DNA from: Hahella sp. HNIBRBA332
GTDB lineage: Bacteria; Pseudomonadota; Gammaproteobacteria; Pseudomonadales; Oleiphilaceae
Direction of reading: 5' to 3'
Assembly (NCBI RefSeq): GCF_030719035.1
Contig: NZ_CP132203.1
Location: 6,656,501 to 6,720,500, forward strand
DNA: 64,000 nucleotides
This document shows, piece by piece, positions 1 through 9,661 of the stretch (position 1 is its first letter; each line of letters begins with the position of its first letter). The notes beneath the pieces were generated by a model. That model saw only the letters and a list, made by a program, of their open reading frames with translations, did no database searches and was not told where the DNA came from. The translations under genes were made by a program, and so were the position numbers.

Positions 1-187
1 ACTGCTTCAGTTTATCTCCGTGCCAGGCGTGATTGATAACCAGCTCAGTGACGCCGGCGCGCTTCAATGCATCGATAATGTGCTCGATCAGAGACTTATC
101 TCCCGCCTGTAGCAGCGGCTTGGGTAAATTTTCGGTCAATGGCCGCATGCGCGTTCCGAGACCTGCGGCTAGAATCATTGCGCGCAT
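1..187 (-). CDS. murU: N-acetylmuramate 1-phosphate uridylyltransferase MurU (partial)
   Basis: Reading leftward from the ATG at 187, the product begins MRAMILAAGLGTRMRPLT, the nucleotide-binding signature of sugar-1-phosphate nucleotidyltransferases, followed by NLPKPLL with the conserved Lys. Only the first 62 codons lie in the window; the gene runs off the left edge. The start overlaps the end of the upstream kinase gene by 13 bases, so the two are translationally linked. Next to an AmgK-type kinase, the product is best read as MurU, which makes UDP-MurNAc from MurNAc-1-phosphate in cell-wall recycling. The family is seen in the sequence; the specific role is inferred from context. A GlmU/RfbA-like specificity cannot be excluded from the fragment. 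Confidence 0.8.
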   Translation of the reverse strand, partial: MRAMILAAGLGTRMRPLTENLPKPLLQAGDKSLIEHIIDALKRAGVTELVINHAWHGDKLKQ

Positions 188-1209
188 AGGACAACCTCCG
201 GGTTGCTTTCCAGTAGTCTGACAGCGGGAGCCAGACGTTCCTGGATCCATTCGTTGATTTCGGTGAACTCGTCGTATTTGCTCGCCACCTCAATAATGTA
301 GTTGAGCGTGCGCGGGATATCGGCCAGATAGCCATGTTTGCCGTCACGAAGTGAGAGGCGGGCGAAAAGGCCGGCGGCCTTCAGGTGACGTTGCACGCCA
401 ATCCAGTCGAACCAACGGGTGAAGGTGGCGAAGTCTGCGCCACTTAATAAAGCGGGATCGACTTGCGCGTAATAATAGCGGCTCCAGGCTTCCACTTTTT
501 CACGGGGCCATTTTACGTAGCAGTCTCTTAGCAATGAGGCCAAGTCATAAGCCAGGGGGCCTTTGACTGCGCCCTGAAAGTCGATGATTCCCAGATCGCC
601 CTCGTCGGGAATAAGCAGATTGCGGGAGTGGTAGTCGCGATGAGTGACCACTACTGGCTGCTCCAGAGCGCTTTCCACCAGACGATTCATGCAGTGGTCG
701 AGATACTCCGTTTCGGTGGGGTCGAGGTTGAATCCCAGTTTTTTCTCCAATAGCCACTCGCGGAATATGCTCATTTCAAAGCGCAGCATGGCTTCGTCAT
801 AAGTGGGTAGGGCGTAACCCTCAATGTCCGCGGCTGTCTGGATAGGGAGCAGAGCGTCGATCGCCTGACGATATAGCTGATCTACCTGCTGCTCCGGTGC
901 GTCGGCGATGGCGTTTCCAAACAGACGGTCGCCGAAGTCCTCCAGCAATAAAAAGCCGTCTTTGAGGTTTTCCGCATAAATTTCAGGAACCCGAATGTCT
1001 TTGGCGCGCCAGCTGCGGGCGATGGTGATGAATGGACGGCAGTCTTCCTGCGCTGGTGGGGCGTCCATCAATACAAACACGCGTTGTTCGCGGGTAACGC
1101 GAAAATAACGTCTGAAACTGGCGTCGCCGGATAAAAAGCTGACGTCGAACTGGTCGTCGCCGAAGTGCTCGGCGAGCCAGTGGCGGATTAGGTCAGGACG
1201 CTGGGTCAT
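175..1209 (-). CDS. amgK: N-acetylmuramate/N-acetylglucosamine kinase AmgK
   Basis: A 344-residue aminoglycoside-phosphotransferase-fold kinase. The catalytic loop THRDYHSRNLL has Asp192, and the metal-binding segment GIIDFQGA has Asp210. N-terminal LSGDASFRRYFRV and LMDAPPAQED are typical of the AmgK branch. AmgK phosphorylates the anomeric carbon of MurNAc or GlcNAc, bypassing de novo UDP-MurNAc synthesis. The gene overlaps murU by 13 bases, the usual amgK-murU operon. The start ATG at 1209 gives the family's normal length. In related bacteria the pair lies divergent to lptD; here a patatin gene intervenes. The pathway is established for the family; function here is inferred from motifs and pairing. 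Confidence 0.88.
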   Translation of the reverse strand: MTQRPDLIRHWLAEHFGDDQFDVSFLSGDASFRRYFRVTREQRVFVLMDAPPAQEDCRPFITIARSWRAKDIRVPEIYAENLKDGFLLLEDFGDRLFGNAIADAPEQQVDQLYRQAIDALLPIQTAADIEGYALPTYDEAMLRFEMSIFREWLLEKKLGFNLDPTETEYLDHCMNRLVESALEQPVVVTHRDYHSRNLLIPDEGDLGIIDFQGAVKGPLAYDLASLLRDCYVKWPREKVEAWSRYYYAQVDPALLSGADFATFTRWFDWIGVQRHLKAAGLFARLSLRDGKHGYLADIPRTLNYIIEVASKYDEFTEINEWIQERLAPAVRLLESNPEVVLCAQ

Positions 1210-1311
1210 GGAATCTCTTGAAGCTCTAAAAAGGTGTACAACTGCTACCGGGCATGCAGGCCAAGGGCCCCAGATTATGCCGCTTTTCCGGGCGGCTGCA
1301 ACTGGCGTCGC

Positions 1312-2451
1312 TTACTGACTGAAAAAATTTTCAATCTGCCGGGCATGGGCCTGAGCGTCCTGATAGCCGAGTTTAATCAGATCCCGCATAAAAGGGCCTT
1401 CAAACAGTAAATAGCTGGCGAGGCTGGCGCCGCCCTCCTGATTGGGTTTGCCTTGACCCAGAAACTGACGCACTGCTTTCGGAAGCTCCCCGGCATGCCG
1501 GGCGGCGATCTCATCAATAGGTTGGCTGGGGGAAATCACCAGCATCTCTAAAGGGCGCATACTGATGCCGGCCTCGCGCAAGCTTTCCTCCGGGGCCAGT
1601 TTCAACAGTTGGTTGATAATGAGGGCGCGGTCGATGTCATTCTCCATGGTGTCGATAAATGCGCCATTTAGCATGTGTTCCATGATCTGCGCCAAAGAAG
1701 GGTACTTGCCGCTTGTGCGGCGTACAGGCGCGCAAACCCGGTTGGCGCTGACGCCGATGACCAGTATGCGGTCACAACCCAGATGCACTGCCGGACTGAG
1801 CGGCGCCATATTGCGCACCACGCCATCGCCGAAGTACTCTCGATTGATTTTCACGGGAGGAAAAATCGTCGGAATGGCCGCAGACGCCAACAGGTGGTCG
1901 ACGCCCAGCTCACAGCGCACGCCAACCCGTTGCCCCAGGTGCCAGCCCTGGACGTCCGGCGGCGCTTCGAAAAAGCTGACGCTTTGGCCGCTGCGATAGC
2001 CGCAGGCGGTGAGACAGACGGCGCGGATGCCTTCCGGACTGGCGAGAGCTTCCCGCAGCCGGTTGAAGTCCGTATGTGTGGTCAGGAAATCTCGCAGGGG
2101 GGCGTTATCCAGCATGGAGGCGGGGATCTCTTTGTCGTCGCCGCTTAGAAAAGACTTTACAAAGTGCCCCATGCGCTTGGCCATGCCCCAGAAATCTGAG
2201 CGGTACACCTGTTCCGTGCGTAACTCACTCCACAAACTTTCCAGGCGTTCGACGCTATGTCGGAAAATATCGCCACTGCTGGCGAGGCCAACTGCGTTGA
2301 TGCCGCCGGCGGAGGCGCCGCAAATGACCGGAAACGGATAATGAAGATCCGGTAACTGATCGGAAATGGCTTTCAATACCCCTACCTGATAAGCTGCTCG
2401 CGCTCCACCGCCGGTTAACACCAAGCCTGCGGTTTGTGAGGTTTGAGACAC
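1312..2451 (-). CDS. Patatin-like phospholipase family protein
   Basis: A 379-residue protein with the patatin oxyanion loop GGGARAAYQVG (residues 14-24), nucleophile elbow CGASAGG with Ser47, and catalytic Asp209 in FGDGVVRN. The Asp motif is DGV rather than the common DGG/DGA, a tolerated variant. No signal peptide or membrane segment is evident, so it probably acts in the cytoplasm or at the inner membrane face as a lipid acyl hydrolase. It lies between amgK and the divergent lptD with no obvious operon partner. The family is clear; the substrate is unknown. It resembles RssA/YjjU-type bacterial patatins more than secreted ExoU-type toxins. Confidence 0.85.
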   Translation of the reverse strand: MSQTSQTAGLVLTGGGARAAYQVGVLKAISDQLPDLHYPFPVICGASAGGINAVGLASSGDIFRHSVERLESLWSELRTEQVYRSDFWGMAKRMGHFVKSFLSGDDKEIPASMLDNAPLRDFLTTHTDFNRLREALASPEGIRAVCLTACGYRSGQSVSFFEAPPDVQGWHLGQRVGVRCELGVDHLLASAAIPTIFPPVKINREYFGDGVVRNMAPLSPAVHLGCDRILVIGVSANRVCAPVRRTSGKYPSLAQIMEHMLNGAFIDTMENDIDRALIINQLLKLAPEESLREAGISMRPLEMLVISPSQPIDEIAARHAGELPKAVRQFLGQGKPNQEGGASLASYLLFEGPFMRDLIKLGYQDAQAHARQIENFFSQ

Positions 2452-2694
2452 AGCGCCCCCTAATCGTATGGTTGTTTGTTTTCGCCTGTTGCTTAGAAAT
2501 TAGCATAACACAATGCATCCGGATGCTATCTTCAAGGTTTTATTGGACGCCGCGGCTCTCGCCGGCGTAACCGAATATTGCGGCTGTACTGACGTTGCCT
2601 GCGCCGCTATCATGTCCGGTTCCAAATTACGGCTGCCGTCATCGGGGAATATCGTTGGATGGCGGGCATTTCCAAAAATGAATCAAGGGGTTTT

Positions 2695-5088
2695 ATGAAG
2701 GAAGGGCGGAAGCGTCTGCGCGCCGGCTATTGTTACATGCTCGCCGGAGTGGTCGGTGTGGCTTCGACAGGGTCCTCGCATGCGGATTCCGCACCGCAGT
2801 CCGCCGCCATGCTGGACTGGCGAATGCGCGAATTCCTGACCCCGCAGCAAATGATGACATTGGAGCCTCAATGCAGAGGAACCTATGTCGAACCGGAGTA
2901 TGGCTTCGTCAATGCTCCTTCTACTCCCTCTACTTCAGATAACGAGGCGCTAAGGGCTCGCTCTGACACACTGATTTCGCCCAGCGAATCCGCCATGCGT
3001 CTGCAAGGCAATGTCAAAGCGCAGCAAGGCGCCTGGTGGCTGGAAGCGGATCAGGTTGAGTTGGATCGCCAGACCAATGTGGTGGATTTACAGGGCCTGA
3101 AGGCCGCCCGGGCTCCCGGGCTGCTGCTGCACGGGGAGACGGCCCGCTACAACCTGGACAGCAAAGACTTTAGCCTGTCCGACGCCAGTTACTTGATACA
3201 CCAACGCCACGCCCGCGGCGACGCCGAGCGGATAAGCAGCGCCGACGCACAGCTGGTGCGCATCGAAGACGGCAGCTATACCACCTGTGATCCGATGCAT
3301 AACGACTGGTCTATCGCCGCCAGCGAGATCATTCTGGATCGCGAGCAAGGCGAAGGGACCGCCAAGCATATGACATTGCGGGTCAAAGATGTCCCGGTGA
3401 TGTACTTCCCCTATCTGCGCTTTCCTATCGACGATCGCCGTAAAAGCGGCTTCTTGTATCCAACCATCGGTACGTCGAATACCGGGCGGGGCATGTCTTT
3501 CGGCATACCTTACTATTTCAACTTGGCGCCTGACTATGACGCGACTTATTCACCCTTGTATATGCACGGCCGCGGCTTGTTGTCTGAGCTGGAAGGACGT
3601 TGGTTGACCGAAGACACCTACAGTGAAATGCGTCTTGGTTATATCGCCCATGATAGCGAGTTCAGCAAAGAGAACCCGAATGAAAGCGGCCGTCGTTGGG
3701 CGTTGGACTTCACCAACCGTTATGACGTGAGCAAGAACTGGCGCTCCACTATCGATTACAACGTGGTGAGCGACAAGGACTATCTCAACGATCTTAACCG
3801 TACTCTGGAGATCCAGCAGGAAACCCATATCAAGCGCTCCTGGGATGTCGCTTACTTGGGGGGCGGTTACAGCTTCAAGAGCCATGTGCAGGGCTATCAG
3901 ACGGTCGACGACGATATCGTGGATAACGACCGCCCTTACATGTTGCTGCCGCAGTTAAGTTTTGGCTGGGGGCGCGATTTTGATCCGGTGGCGTTTGGTC
4001 TGGAGTCGGAGTTCACCTATTTTTGGCGTGATGACGAAAACCTTGATCCGGCCAGGGATCAGCAAGTGGTGGGCGCCCGCTGGCGTACGCAACCGAGTCT
4101 CAAGCTCCCTCTGTCTACAACTTGGGGTTACCTGACGCCGAAACTGCGCCTCGATCACACGGATTATCAGCTGGAGCAGCGCGCTACCGGGCTGGATGAG
4201 TCCATCAGCCGCACCGTGCCTTTCTACAGCCTTGATGCGGGCATGTATTTCGATCGTACGTTGACGCTGTTCGGCGATGAATACAATCAGAGCCTTGAGC
4301 CGCGTTTGTTTTACGTTTATTCCCCGGAGCAGGATCAGGACGATATCCCTGACTTCGACACCTCCGTGGCGACGTTCAGTTATTCCCAACTCTATAAAGA
4401 AGACCGCTTCGTTGGCGGCGATCGCGTTGGCGATAACAATCGACTTACGCTGGGCGTCACCTCGCGTTTCAACGACCGCGCCACGGGCGCCGAGCGCCTG
4501 CGCGCCAGCGTCGGTCAGATCTTCTACTACGAGGATCAACAGGTAGGGTTGGGGACGGAAGGTCTCAGTGATGAAAGCGAATCGCCCTGGGCGGGAGAGC
4601 TGGTCTGGCGTCCGAACGACAGATTCGACTTCAAAGTGGAAGGGCTGTGGGACTGGCAGGAGCGTCAGACTGAGAAAGGCGCCACCACGTTGGCGTTCCA
4701 CGATCCGGAATATCGCAAGCTGCTCAACCTGAGCCACAGATATACCCATAACGACCTGGAGCAGACGGACGTGTCCGTGCTTTTCCCGGTGACGGATTCC
4801 GTCAGCGTGTTGGGTCGCTGGTTTTTTGACCTGGTCAATCACCGTACCATCGGTACTATGGCCGGTGTAGAATACAACGACTGCTGCTGGCGCTTTCAGG
4901 TTATCGCCAGAAGCTTCCTGAAAGATGCGGACGATACCGAAAACAGTGAGCTGGATCATGGCGTCTTTCTGCGCTTCCAATTGCGCGGCCTGGGCAACAT
5001 AGGCAGCCGCTTCGAGGATGTGATGGCTAAGGAAATGCGCAACTTCAACGAGCGCGAAACCTACCGCACGGAGCGTTATCAATGGTAG
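2695..5088 (+). CDS. lptD: LPS-assembly protein LptD
   Basis: Outer-membrane beta-barrel protein that inserts lipopolysaccharide into the outer leaflet with LptE. I chose the ATG at 2695 because AAGGGG lies 4 bases upstream and it opens directly into a signal peptide ending near SSHA-DSAP; an upstream in-frame ATG at 2659 would add 12 residues before it. The protein is 797 residues. After the signal come an OstA/LptA-like jellyroll (about residues 95-220) and the barrel, ending in an aromatic residue (YQW). The four cysteines needed for LptD's non-consecutive disulfides are present: Cys60, Cys198 and the adjacent pair 730-731 (NDCCW). It is followed by surA, which chaperones LptD folding. Confidence 0.96.
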   Translation: MKEGRKRLRAGYCYMLAGVVGVASTGSSHADSAPQSAAMLDWRMREFLTPQQMMTLEPQCRGTYVEPEYGFVNAPSTPSTSDNEALRARSDTLISPSESAMRLQGNVKAQQGAWWLEADQVELDRQTNVVDLQGLKAARAPGLLLHGETARYNLDSKDFSLSDASYLIHQRHARGDAERISSADAQLVRIEDGSYTTCDPMHNDWSIAASEIILDREQGEGTAKHMTLRVKDVPVMYFPYLRFPIDDRRKSGFLYPTIGTSNTGRGMSFGIPYYFNLAPDYDATYSPLYMHGRGLLSELEGRWLTEDTYSEMRLGYIAHDSEFSKENPNESGRRWALDFTNRYDVSKNWRSTIDYNVVSDKDYLNDLNRTLEIQQETHIKRSWDVAYLGGGYSFKSHVQGYQTVDDDIVDNDRPYMLLPQLSFGWGRDFDPVAFGLESEFTYFWRDDENLDPARDQQVVGARWRTQPSLKLPLSTTWGYLTPKLRLDHTDYQLEQRATGLDESISRTVPFYSLDAGMYFDRTLTLFGDEYNQSLEPRLFYVYSPEQDQDDIPDFDTSVATFSYSQLYKEDRFVGGDRVGDNNRLTLGVTSRFNDRATGAERLRASVGQIFYYEDQQVGLGTEGLSDESESPWAGELVWRPNDRFDFKVEGLWDWQERQTEKGATTLAFHDPEYRKLLNLSHRYTHNDLEQTDVSVLFPVTDSVSVLGRWFFDLVNHRTIGTMAGVEYNDCCWRFQVIARSFLKDADDTENSELDHGVFLRFQLRGLGNIGSRFEDVMAKEMRNFNERETYRTERYQW

Positions 5089-5180
5089 GGCGGCATTACG
5101 GGCCCATCTCCCGCCGTAGTGACGGACGGCGATGAACAGAGTTGATCAAAGTACAGTTTTATTCAGATATACAGGGTTTC

Positions 5181-6485
5181 ATGAAAACGCTAAGACTTAA
5201 TTTCAGATCCGCCATACTTAAAGCGCTGGGCGCGCTGTTGTTGCTCCAGGGATGCCTGGTTCACGCTCAGGTGCAGGAGCTTGATCGCGTAGTGGCGGTG
5301 GTTAACGACGACATCGTGCTGTATTCCGAGTTACAAGACCGCGCCAGCCGCATCAAAGACAAACTGCGTCAACAAAAGACTTCCTTGCCGCCGGAGTCAG
5401 TATTGCAGGAGAAAGTGCTGGAGCAGCTGGTGCTGGAAAGTATTCAGATGCAGATGGCTGACCGCGGAGGCATCCGGGTCAGCGACTCACAACTGAACCA
5501 GACCATGCAGAATATCGCCAAGCAGAACGGCATGACCCTGGACCAGTTCCAGCAGGCGTTGAGTGAAGAAGGCGTCACATATCAAAACGCCCGTGAGCAG
5601 ATTCGCCGTGAAATGATCATCTCCCGTGTTCAGCAACGCAGCGTTGACAGCCGGGTGCGAGTGACTGAGAAAGAGGTGAACGACTTTCTTAAATCCGCCT
5701 CCGCCAAACAGCAGCGGGCGGAAGAGTATCACCTGGCCCATATCCTGATCGCTTTGCCGGAAAACCCTTCTGAAGCCCAGCGTAAAGAAGCGGAGAGCAA
5801 GGTTGAGAAGATCAGAAGCCAGCTTGATCAAGGCGTTGATTTTAAACAACTGGCGATCACTTACTCCGACGCATCAACCGCCACGGAAGGAGGAGACCTG
5901 GGATGGCGTAAGCCGGATCAGGTGCCGTCCCTGTTTGCCGACGTCGCCCCCAAATTGGCTCCTGGCCAGACTTCAGAACCCATTCGCAACAGCAGCGGCG
6001 TGCACTTCGTCGCCATGCTGGAAAAGCGCGGCGGCGCCAGCAAAGTGGTTGAGCAGTCCAAGGTCAGGCATATCCTGGTGCAGCAAAATGAGTTGCGCGA
6101 CGACATCGCTGCGAAAAAGCTGATTGAAGAAATCTATACCAGAGTGCAAGCAGGCGAAGATTTCGCTGAACTGGCCCAGGCCTATTCCGACGACGCTGTC
6201 AGCGCAGCCGCTGGCGGTAGCTTGGACTGGGTGAGCCCCGGCGACATGGTGCCTGAGTTTGACCAAATGATGCGGGAAACTCCTGTCGGCGCTGTCAGTA
6301 AGCCATTTCAGAGCACATTCGGCTGGCACATCCTGCAGGTGCAGGATCGCCGTGAGGCGGATATCGGCGAGCGCCTGATGGCCAGTCAGGCCAGACAGGT
6401 GCTGCATCGTCGCAAGTACGAAGAAGAATTGCAGAACTGGTTGAACGAAATCCGCGACGAAGCGTTCGTTCAGCTCAAGCTTTAA
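5181..6485 (+). CDS. surA: Periplasmic peptidyl-prolyl isomerase/chaperone SurA
   Basis: A 434-residue SurA. A signal peptide (MKTLRLNFR then a hydrophobic run to VHAQ) precedes the N-terminal chaperone domain starting VQELDRVVAVVNDDIVLYS. Two parvulin domains follow, around residues 178-280 (EEYHLAHILIALP) and 290-390 (KVRHILVQQNEL), each ending with a GWHIL- or GVHFV-type strand. The ATG at 5181 is preferred over a TTG at 5142, because it starts at the signal peptide and has AGGG just upstream. SurA escorts unfolded outer-membrane proteins, including LptD, across the periplasm. The order lptD-surA-pdxA-rsmA is conserved across Gammaproteobacteria. Confidence 0.96.
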   Translation: MKTLRLNFRSAILKALGALLLLQGCLVHAQVQELDRVVAVVNDDIVLYSELQDRASRIKDKLRQQKTSLPPESVLQEKVLEQLVLESIQMQMADRGGIRVSDSQLNQTMQNIAKQNGMTLDQFQQALSEEGVTYQNAREQIRREMIISRVQQRSVDSRVRVTEKEVNDFLKSASAKQQRAEEYHLAHILIALPENPSEAQRKEAESKVEKIRSQLDQGVDFKQLAITYSDASTATEGGDLGWRKPDQVPSLFADVAPKLAPGQTSEPIRNSSGVHFVAMLEKRGGASKVVEQSKVRHILVQQNELRDDIAAKKLIEEIYTRVQAGEDFAELAQAYSDDAVSAAAGGSLDWVSPGDMVPEFDQMMRETPVGAVSKPFQSTFGWHILQVQDRREADIGERLMASQARQVLHRRKYEEELQNWLNEIRDEAFVQLKL

Positions 6486-6551
6486 CATGACGACCCAGCG
6501 CCTCTCCGCCGAGGGGAAGCGCTACTGACGGCGACGGACAGGAGCCAGACG

Positions 6552-7556
6552 TTGAAAATAGCGATCACCCCGGGAGAACCGGCGGGCATCGGACCGGATA
6601 TTTGCGTCGCTCTGGCGCAAAAGAGCTGGCCGGCCGATTTGGTGTTTGTGTGCGATCCGGAAGTATTGCTTAAACGGGCGGAAAGCCTGGGGTTTCCGCT
6701 ACAAGTGGAAATTTATTCGCCAGGGGATGATAGTCCGCCTCATGCCCGTCAACCGGGGGCCGCGTTGGTGTTGCCCGTATCCTGCGGCGCCCCAGTGATT
6801 CCTGGCGAGCTGAATCCCGCCAACTCCCAGTACGTGTTGAATACCCTGCGTCGCGCTATAACAGGCTGCCTGCAACGGGAATTTGACGCCATGGTGACGG
6901 CGCCGGTGCATAAGGGTGTAATCAATGATGCAGGCGTCGCCTTTTCCGGGCATACCGAGTATTTGCAGCAGCTCAGCAATGTGTCGCAAGTAGTGATGAT
7001 GCTGGCCTCGGATACAATGAAAGTGGCGCTGGTCACAACCCATCTGCCTTTGTCGCAAGTCGCCCGCAGCATTACTGATGAACGCCTGGAGCGGGTGATT
7101 ACCGTCCTGCATAAAGATCTGCGATACAAGTTCGGTATTGCTGACCCGCGCATCATTGTGGCTGGCCTTAACCCCCATGCGGGTGAGGGCGGCCATATGG
7201 GGCGTGAGGAAATCGACATTATCCAGCCAGTGCTGGAGCGTTTGCGTGGCCAGGGGATGAATCTCATTGGCCCGTTGCCGGCGGACACCCTGTTTACGCC
7301 GAAAGTCCTGGAGACGGGCGACGCCGTGCTGGCTATGTACCACGATCAGGGTTTGCCCGTGTTGAAGTACCAGGGCTTCGGGCGCGCCGCAAACATCACA
7401 TTGGGCTTGCCCTTTATCCGTACTTCCGTTGATCACGGCACCGCGCTGGATCTTGCCGGGACGGGTAAGGCGGACGGCGGCAGTCTGGAAACCGCTTTGG
7501 AATACGCAATTAATATGGTTGAGCGCAGTCGGGGAAGCATTCATGGGAAGGCATAA
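6552..7556 (+). CDS. pdxA: 4-hydroxythreonine-4-phosphate dehydrogenase PdxA
   Basis: A 334-residue enzyme of the DXP-dependent pyridoxal-phosphate pathway. It oxidises 4-phosphohydroxy-L-threonine, which decarboxylates to 3-amino-1-hydroxyacetone phosphate. The opening MKIAITPGEPAGIGPDI is the family hallmark. The three metal-binding histidines are visible: His134 (FSGHTEYL), His209 (GLNPHAGEGG) and His264 (AMYHDQGLP). The start codon is TTG, with AGGAG at 6540-6544 about 7 bases upstream; no ATG is available near the conserved N-terminus. The 3' end overlaps rsmA by 14 bases, implying coupled translation. Confidence 0.95.
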   Translation: MKIAITPGEPAGIGPDICVALAQKSWPADLVFVCDPEVLLKRAESLGFPLQVEIYSPGDDSPPHARQPGAALVLPVSCGAPVIPGELNPANSQYVLNTLRRAITGCLQREFDAMVTAPVHKGVINDAGVAFSGHTEYLQQLSNVSQVVMMLASDTMKVALVTTHLPLSQVARSITDERLERVITVLHKDLRYKFGIADPRIIVAGLNPHAGEGGHMGREEIDIIQPVLERLRGQGMNLIGPLPADTLFTPKVLETGDAVLAMYHDQGLPVLKYQGFGRAANITLGLPFIRTSVDHGTALDLAGTGKADGGSLETALEYAINMVERSRGSIHGKA

Positions 7557-8364
7557 CGAGAACATCGGGCATCAGGCGCGCAAGCGTTTTGGGCAGAACT
7601 TCCTGCATGATCAGGGCGTCATTGATCGGATCGTGCGGTCCATCAACCCAAAGCCAGACCAGAATCTGGTGGAAATCGGGCCGGGTCTGGGCGCGTTGAC
7701 GGAAGAGCTGCTGAAGAGCGGCGGCTCTGTGACGGCGGTGGAGTTGGATCGGGATCTGACGCCCATTCTGCGTACAAAGTTTTTTAATTATCCGCAGTTC
7801 AATGTCATTGAAGCCGATGCGCTGAAATTCGACTTCACGCAACTGGCGACGCCGGAACGGCCAATGCGCTTGGTCGGCAACCTGCCGTACAACATTTCCA
7901 CGCCGCTGATTTTCCACCTGCTGACTTTTCGTGGGCTGGTGCAGGACATGTACTTCATGCTGCAGAAGGAAGTGGTGGACCGCCTGGCTGCGAAGCCCGG
8001 TGAGGACGCATACGGACGCCTGGGCGTCATGGCGCAGTATTACTGCAAGGTGGAGTCCTTGTTCAATGTCGGCCCGGGCGCCTTTCAGCCCGCACCCAAG
8101 GTGTGGTCGGCCATCGTCAGGCTGACGCCCTACACGGAGCCGCCGCTGACCTGCAAAGATGTTGGAACGCTGACCACAGTGGTGCGGCAGGCGTTCGCCA
8201 TGCGCCGCAAGACCTTACGCAATACGCTCAAGCAGTTGATTACCGTAGACGCGCTGCAATCACTGGACATTGACCCACAAATCCGGCCGGAACGACTCGG
8301 GCTGCCTGAGTTTGTGAGAATCGCGGACTATGTATATGATCACCCGCTGGAAAACGAATCATAA
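7543..8364 (+). CDS. rsmA: 16S rRNA dimethyladenosine transferase RsmA (KsgA)
   Basis: This methyltransferase dimethylates the two adjacent adenines in the 3'-terminal hairpin of 16S rRNA late in 30S assembly. The ATG at 7543, inside the end of pdxA, is chosen because GGGGA precedes it by 7 bases and the protein then starts MGRHNENIGHQARKRFGQNF, the normal KsgA N-terminus. It has 273 residues. The SAM-binding motif VEIGPGLGALTE, acidic VELDRDL and catalytic NLPYNIST are all present, and a C-terminal helical domain contains FAMRRKTLRN. Position between pdxA and apaG is the standard arrangement. Confidence 0.96.
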   Translation: MGRHNENIGHQARKRFGQNFLHDQGVIDRIVRSINPKPDQNLVEIGPGLGALTEELLKSGGSVTAVELDRDLTPILRTKFFNYPQFNVIEADALKFDFTQLATPERPMRLVGNLPYNISTPLIFHLLTFRGLVQDMYFMLQKEVVDRLAAKPGEDAYGRLGVMAQYYCKVESLFNVGPGAFQPAPKVWSAIVRLTPYTEPPLTCKDVGTLTTVVRQAFAMRRKTLRNTLKQLITVDALQSLDIDPQIRPERLGLPEFVRIADYVYDHPLENES

Positions 8365-8412
8365 GAATATCAGCGCCAGCGTGTAATCCGCTGAGCATAA
8401 GGGACCAGGCAG

Positions 8413-8796
8413 ATGAGTGAGACGTCTTTGTACGATATTCGGGTAACTGTTCGCACGCAGTTTATCGCGTCACAATCGGACCCGGACAATAACCGCTTTG
8501 TGTTCGCCTATCACATCACTATCCTTAATGAAGGCGCGCGTGCGGCGCAGCTGTTGCGGCGGCGCTGGCTGATCATCGACGGCGACAACAAGGAGCAGGA
8601 AGTCACCGGTGACGGCGTGGTTGGACAGCAGCCGGTAATTCAACCGGGCGCGAGCTATGAATATTCCAGCGGCTGCGTACTGGATACGGAAGTTGGCGCG
8701 ATGGAAGGGCATTACGAGATGCTGGCTGACGATGGTCATCTGTTCAACGCGGAGATTCCCCGCTTTATACTCGCCGCGCCCCGCGTTCTGCATTAG
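8413..8796 (+). CDS. apaG: ApaG protein (DUF525)
   Basis: A 127-residue protein of the ApaG family, a single fibronectin-III-like beta-sandwich domain. Diagnostic segments are the N-terminal VRTQFIASQSDPDNNRFVF, YHITILNEG, LLRRRWLIIDG, VTGDGVVGQQP and PGASYEYSSGC. The function is unsettled: the family is linked to metal or pyrophosphate binding and, genetically, to ApaH. Here it sits 48 bp after rsmA and 61 bp before apaH, the conserved order. No signal peptide is visible; cytoplasmic. Confidence 0.94.
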   Translation: MSETSLYDIRVTVRTQFIASQSDPDNNRFVFAYHITILNEGARAAQLLRRRWLIIDGDNKEQEVTGDGVVGQQPVIQPGASYEYSSGCVLDTEVGAMEGHYEMLADDGHLFNAEIPRFILAAPRVLH

Positions 8797-8857
8797 GCGC
8801 TCTCGCGCCGTTCGAAGGGCATACTTAAACGTAACGACAAAGATGTGACTCCTGGTT

Positions 8858-9661
8858 ATGGCGACTTATGCGATCGGAGACATACAGGGCTGTTTTGAGC
8901 CCTTACAACGCTTACTGGACAAGTTGAGTTTTGATCCCGCAGTGGATTCGCTCTGGTTTGCGGGGGACCTGATCAACCGGGGGCCGCACTCTCTTGAATG
9001 CCTGCGCTACATTAAAAGCCTGGGTGACAGCGCGCTTAGCGTGCTGGGCAATCACGACCTGCATGCTCTGGCTGTGTACTACGGCGGCGAAAAGATAAAA
9101 CGCAAGGATACCTTTCAGAGCATTCTGCAAGCGCCGGATTGCGAGGAGCTGATGCAATGGTTGCTGCGCCACCCGCTCGCCTACTATGACTCCGACCGTA
9201 ATATCTTTATGAGCCATGCCGGCTTGCCGCCACAGTGGAGCGTCTCCCAGGCGTTAACCTTGGCGGCGGAGTTGCAGCGGGCGCTGCGGGGCCCGGACGC
9301 CAAGACCTACTTTCAAAATATGTACGGTAATGAACCGGTTTGCTGGCGGGACGATCTGACAGGGCTGGAGCGTTTGCGTTGCATCACCAACTATTTCACG
9401 CGCATGCGCTTTCTGGACGCAAAAGGCGGTCTTGAGTTCAAGCACAAAGAAAAGATTGAAACTGCGCCGCCGGGGTATGCGCCCTGGTTTAGCTATCCAA
9501 GGCAAGACGATGCGACGATTCTGTTTGGTCATTGGGCGGCGTTGCAAGGGAATACCGGACGAGCCCGCTTTGTGGCGTTGGATACGGGGTGCGTATGGGG
9601 AGGAACCTTGCGCGCCGTCAATCTGGACACAATGGAAATGACCGAGGTGGCGCATGCGTGA
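8858..9661 (+). CDS. apaH: Symmetrical bis(5'-nucleosyl)-tetraphosphatase ApaH
   Basis: A 267-residue metallophosphatase that splits Ap4A into two ADP and, in Enterobacteria, removes Np4 caps from RNA. The metallophosphoesterase motifs are in order: DIQGCFEPL (residues 8-16), FAGDLINRGP and LGNHDLHAL, then MSHAGLPP and the C-terminal GHWAAL region. Length and order match the family. Its 3' end overlaps the next gene by 8 bases (ATG at 9654, stop at 9659-9661). Confidence 0.95.
   Translation: MATYAIGDIQGCFEPLQRLLDKLSFDPAVDSLWFAGDLINRGPHSLECLRYIKSLGDSALSVLGNHDLHALAVYYGGEKIKRKDTFQSILQAPDCEELMQWLLRHPLAYYDSDRNIFMSHAGLPPQWSVSQALTLAAELQRALRGPDAKTYFQNMYGNEPVCWRDDLTGLERLRCITNYFTRMRFLDAKGGLEFKHKEKIETAPPGYAPWFSYPRQDDATILFGHWAALQGNTGRARFVALDTGCVWGGTLRAVNLDTMEMTEVAHA

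Noticed and set aside
545..757. Short minus-strand frame inside amgK
   Set aside because: It is a shadow of the catalytic-loop region of amgK in another frame, Arg/Ser/Pro-rich with no family features.
3955..5082. Long minus-strand open frame of 375 codons opposite lptD
   Set aside because: It is fully antisense to the clearly coding lptD barrel, has no family features, and arises from codon bias.
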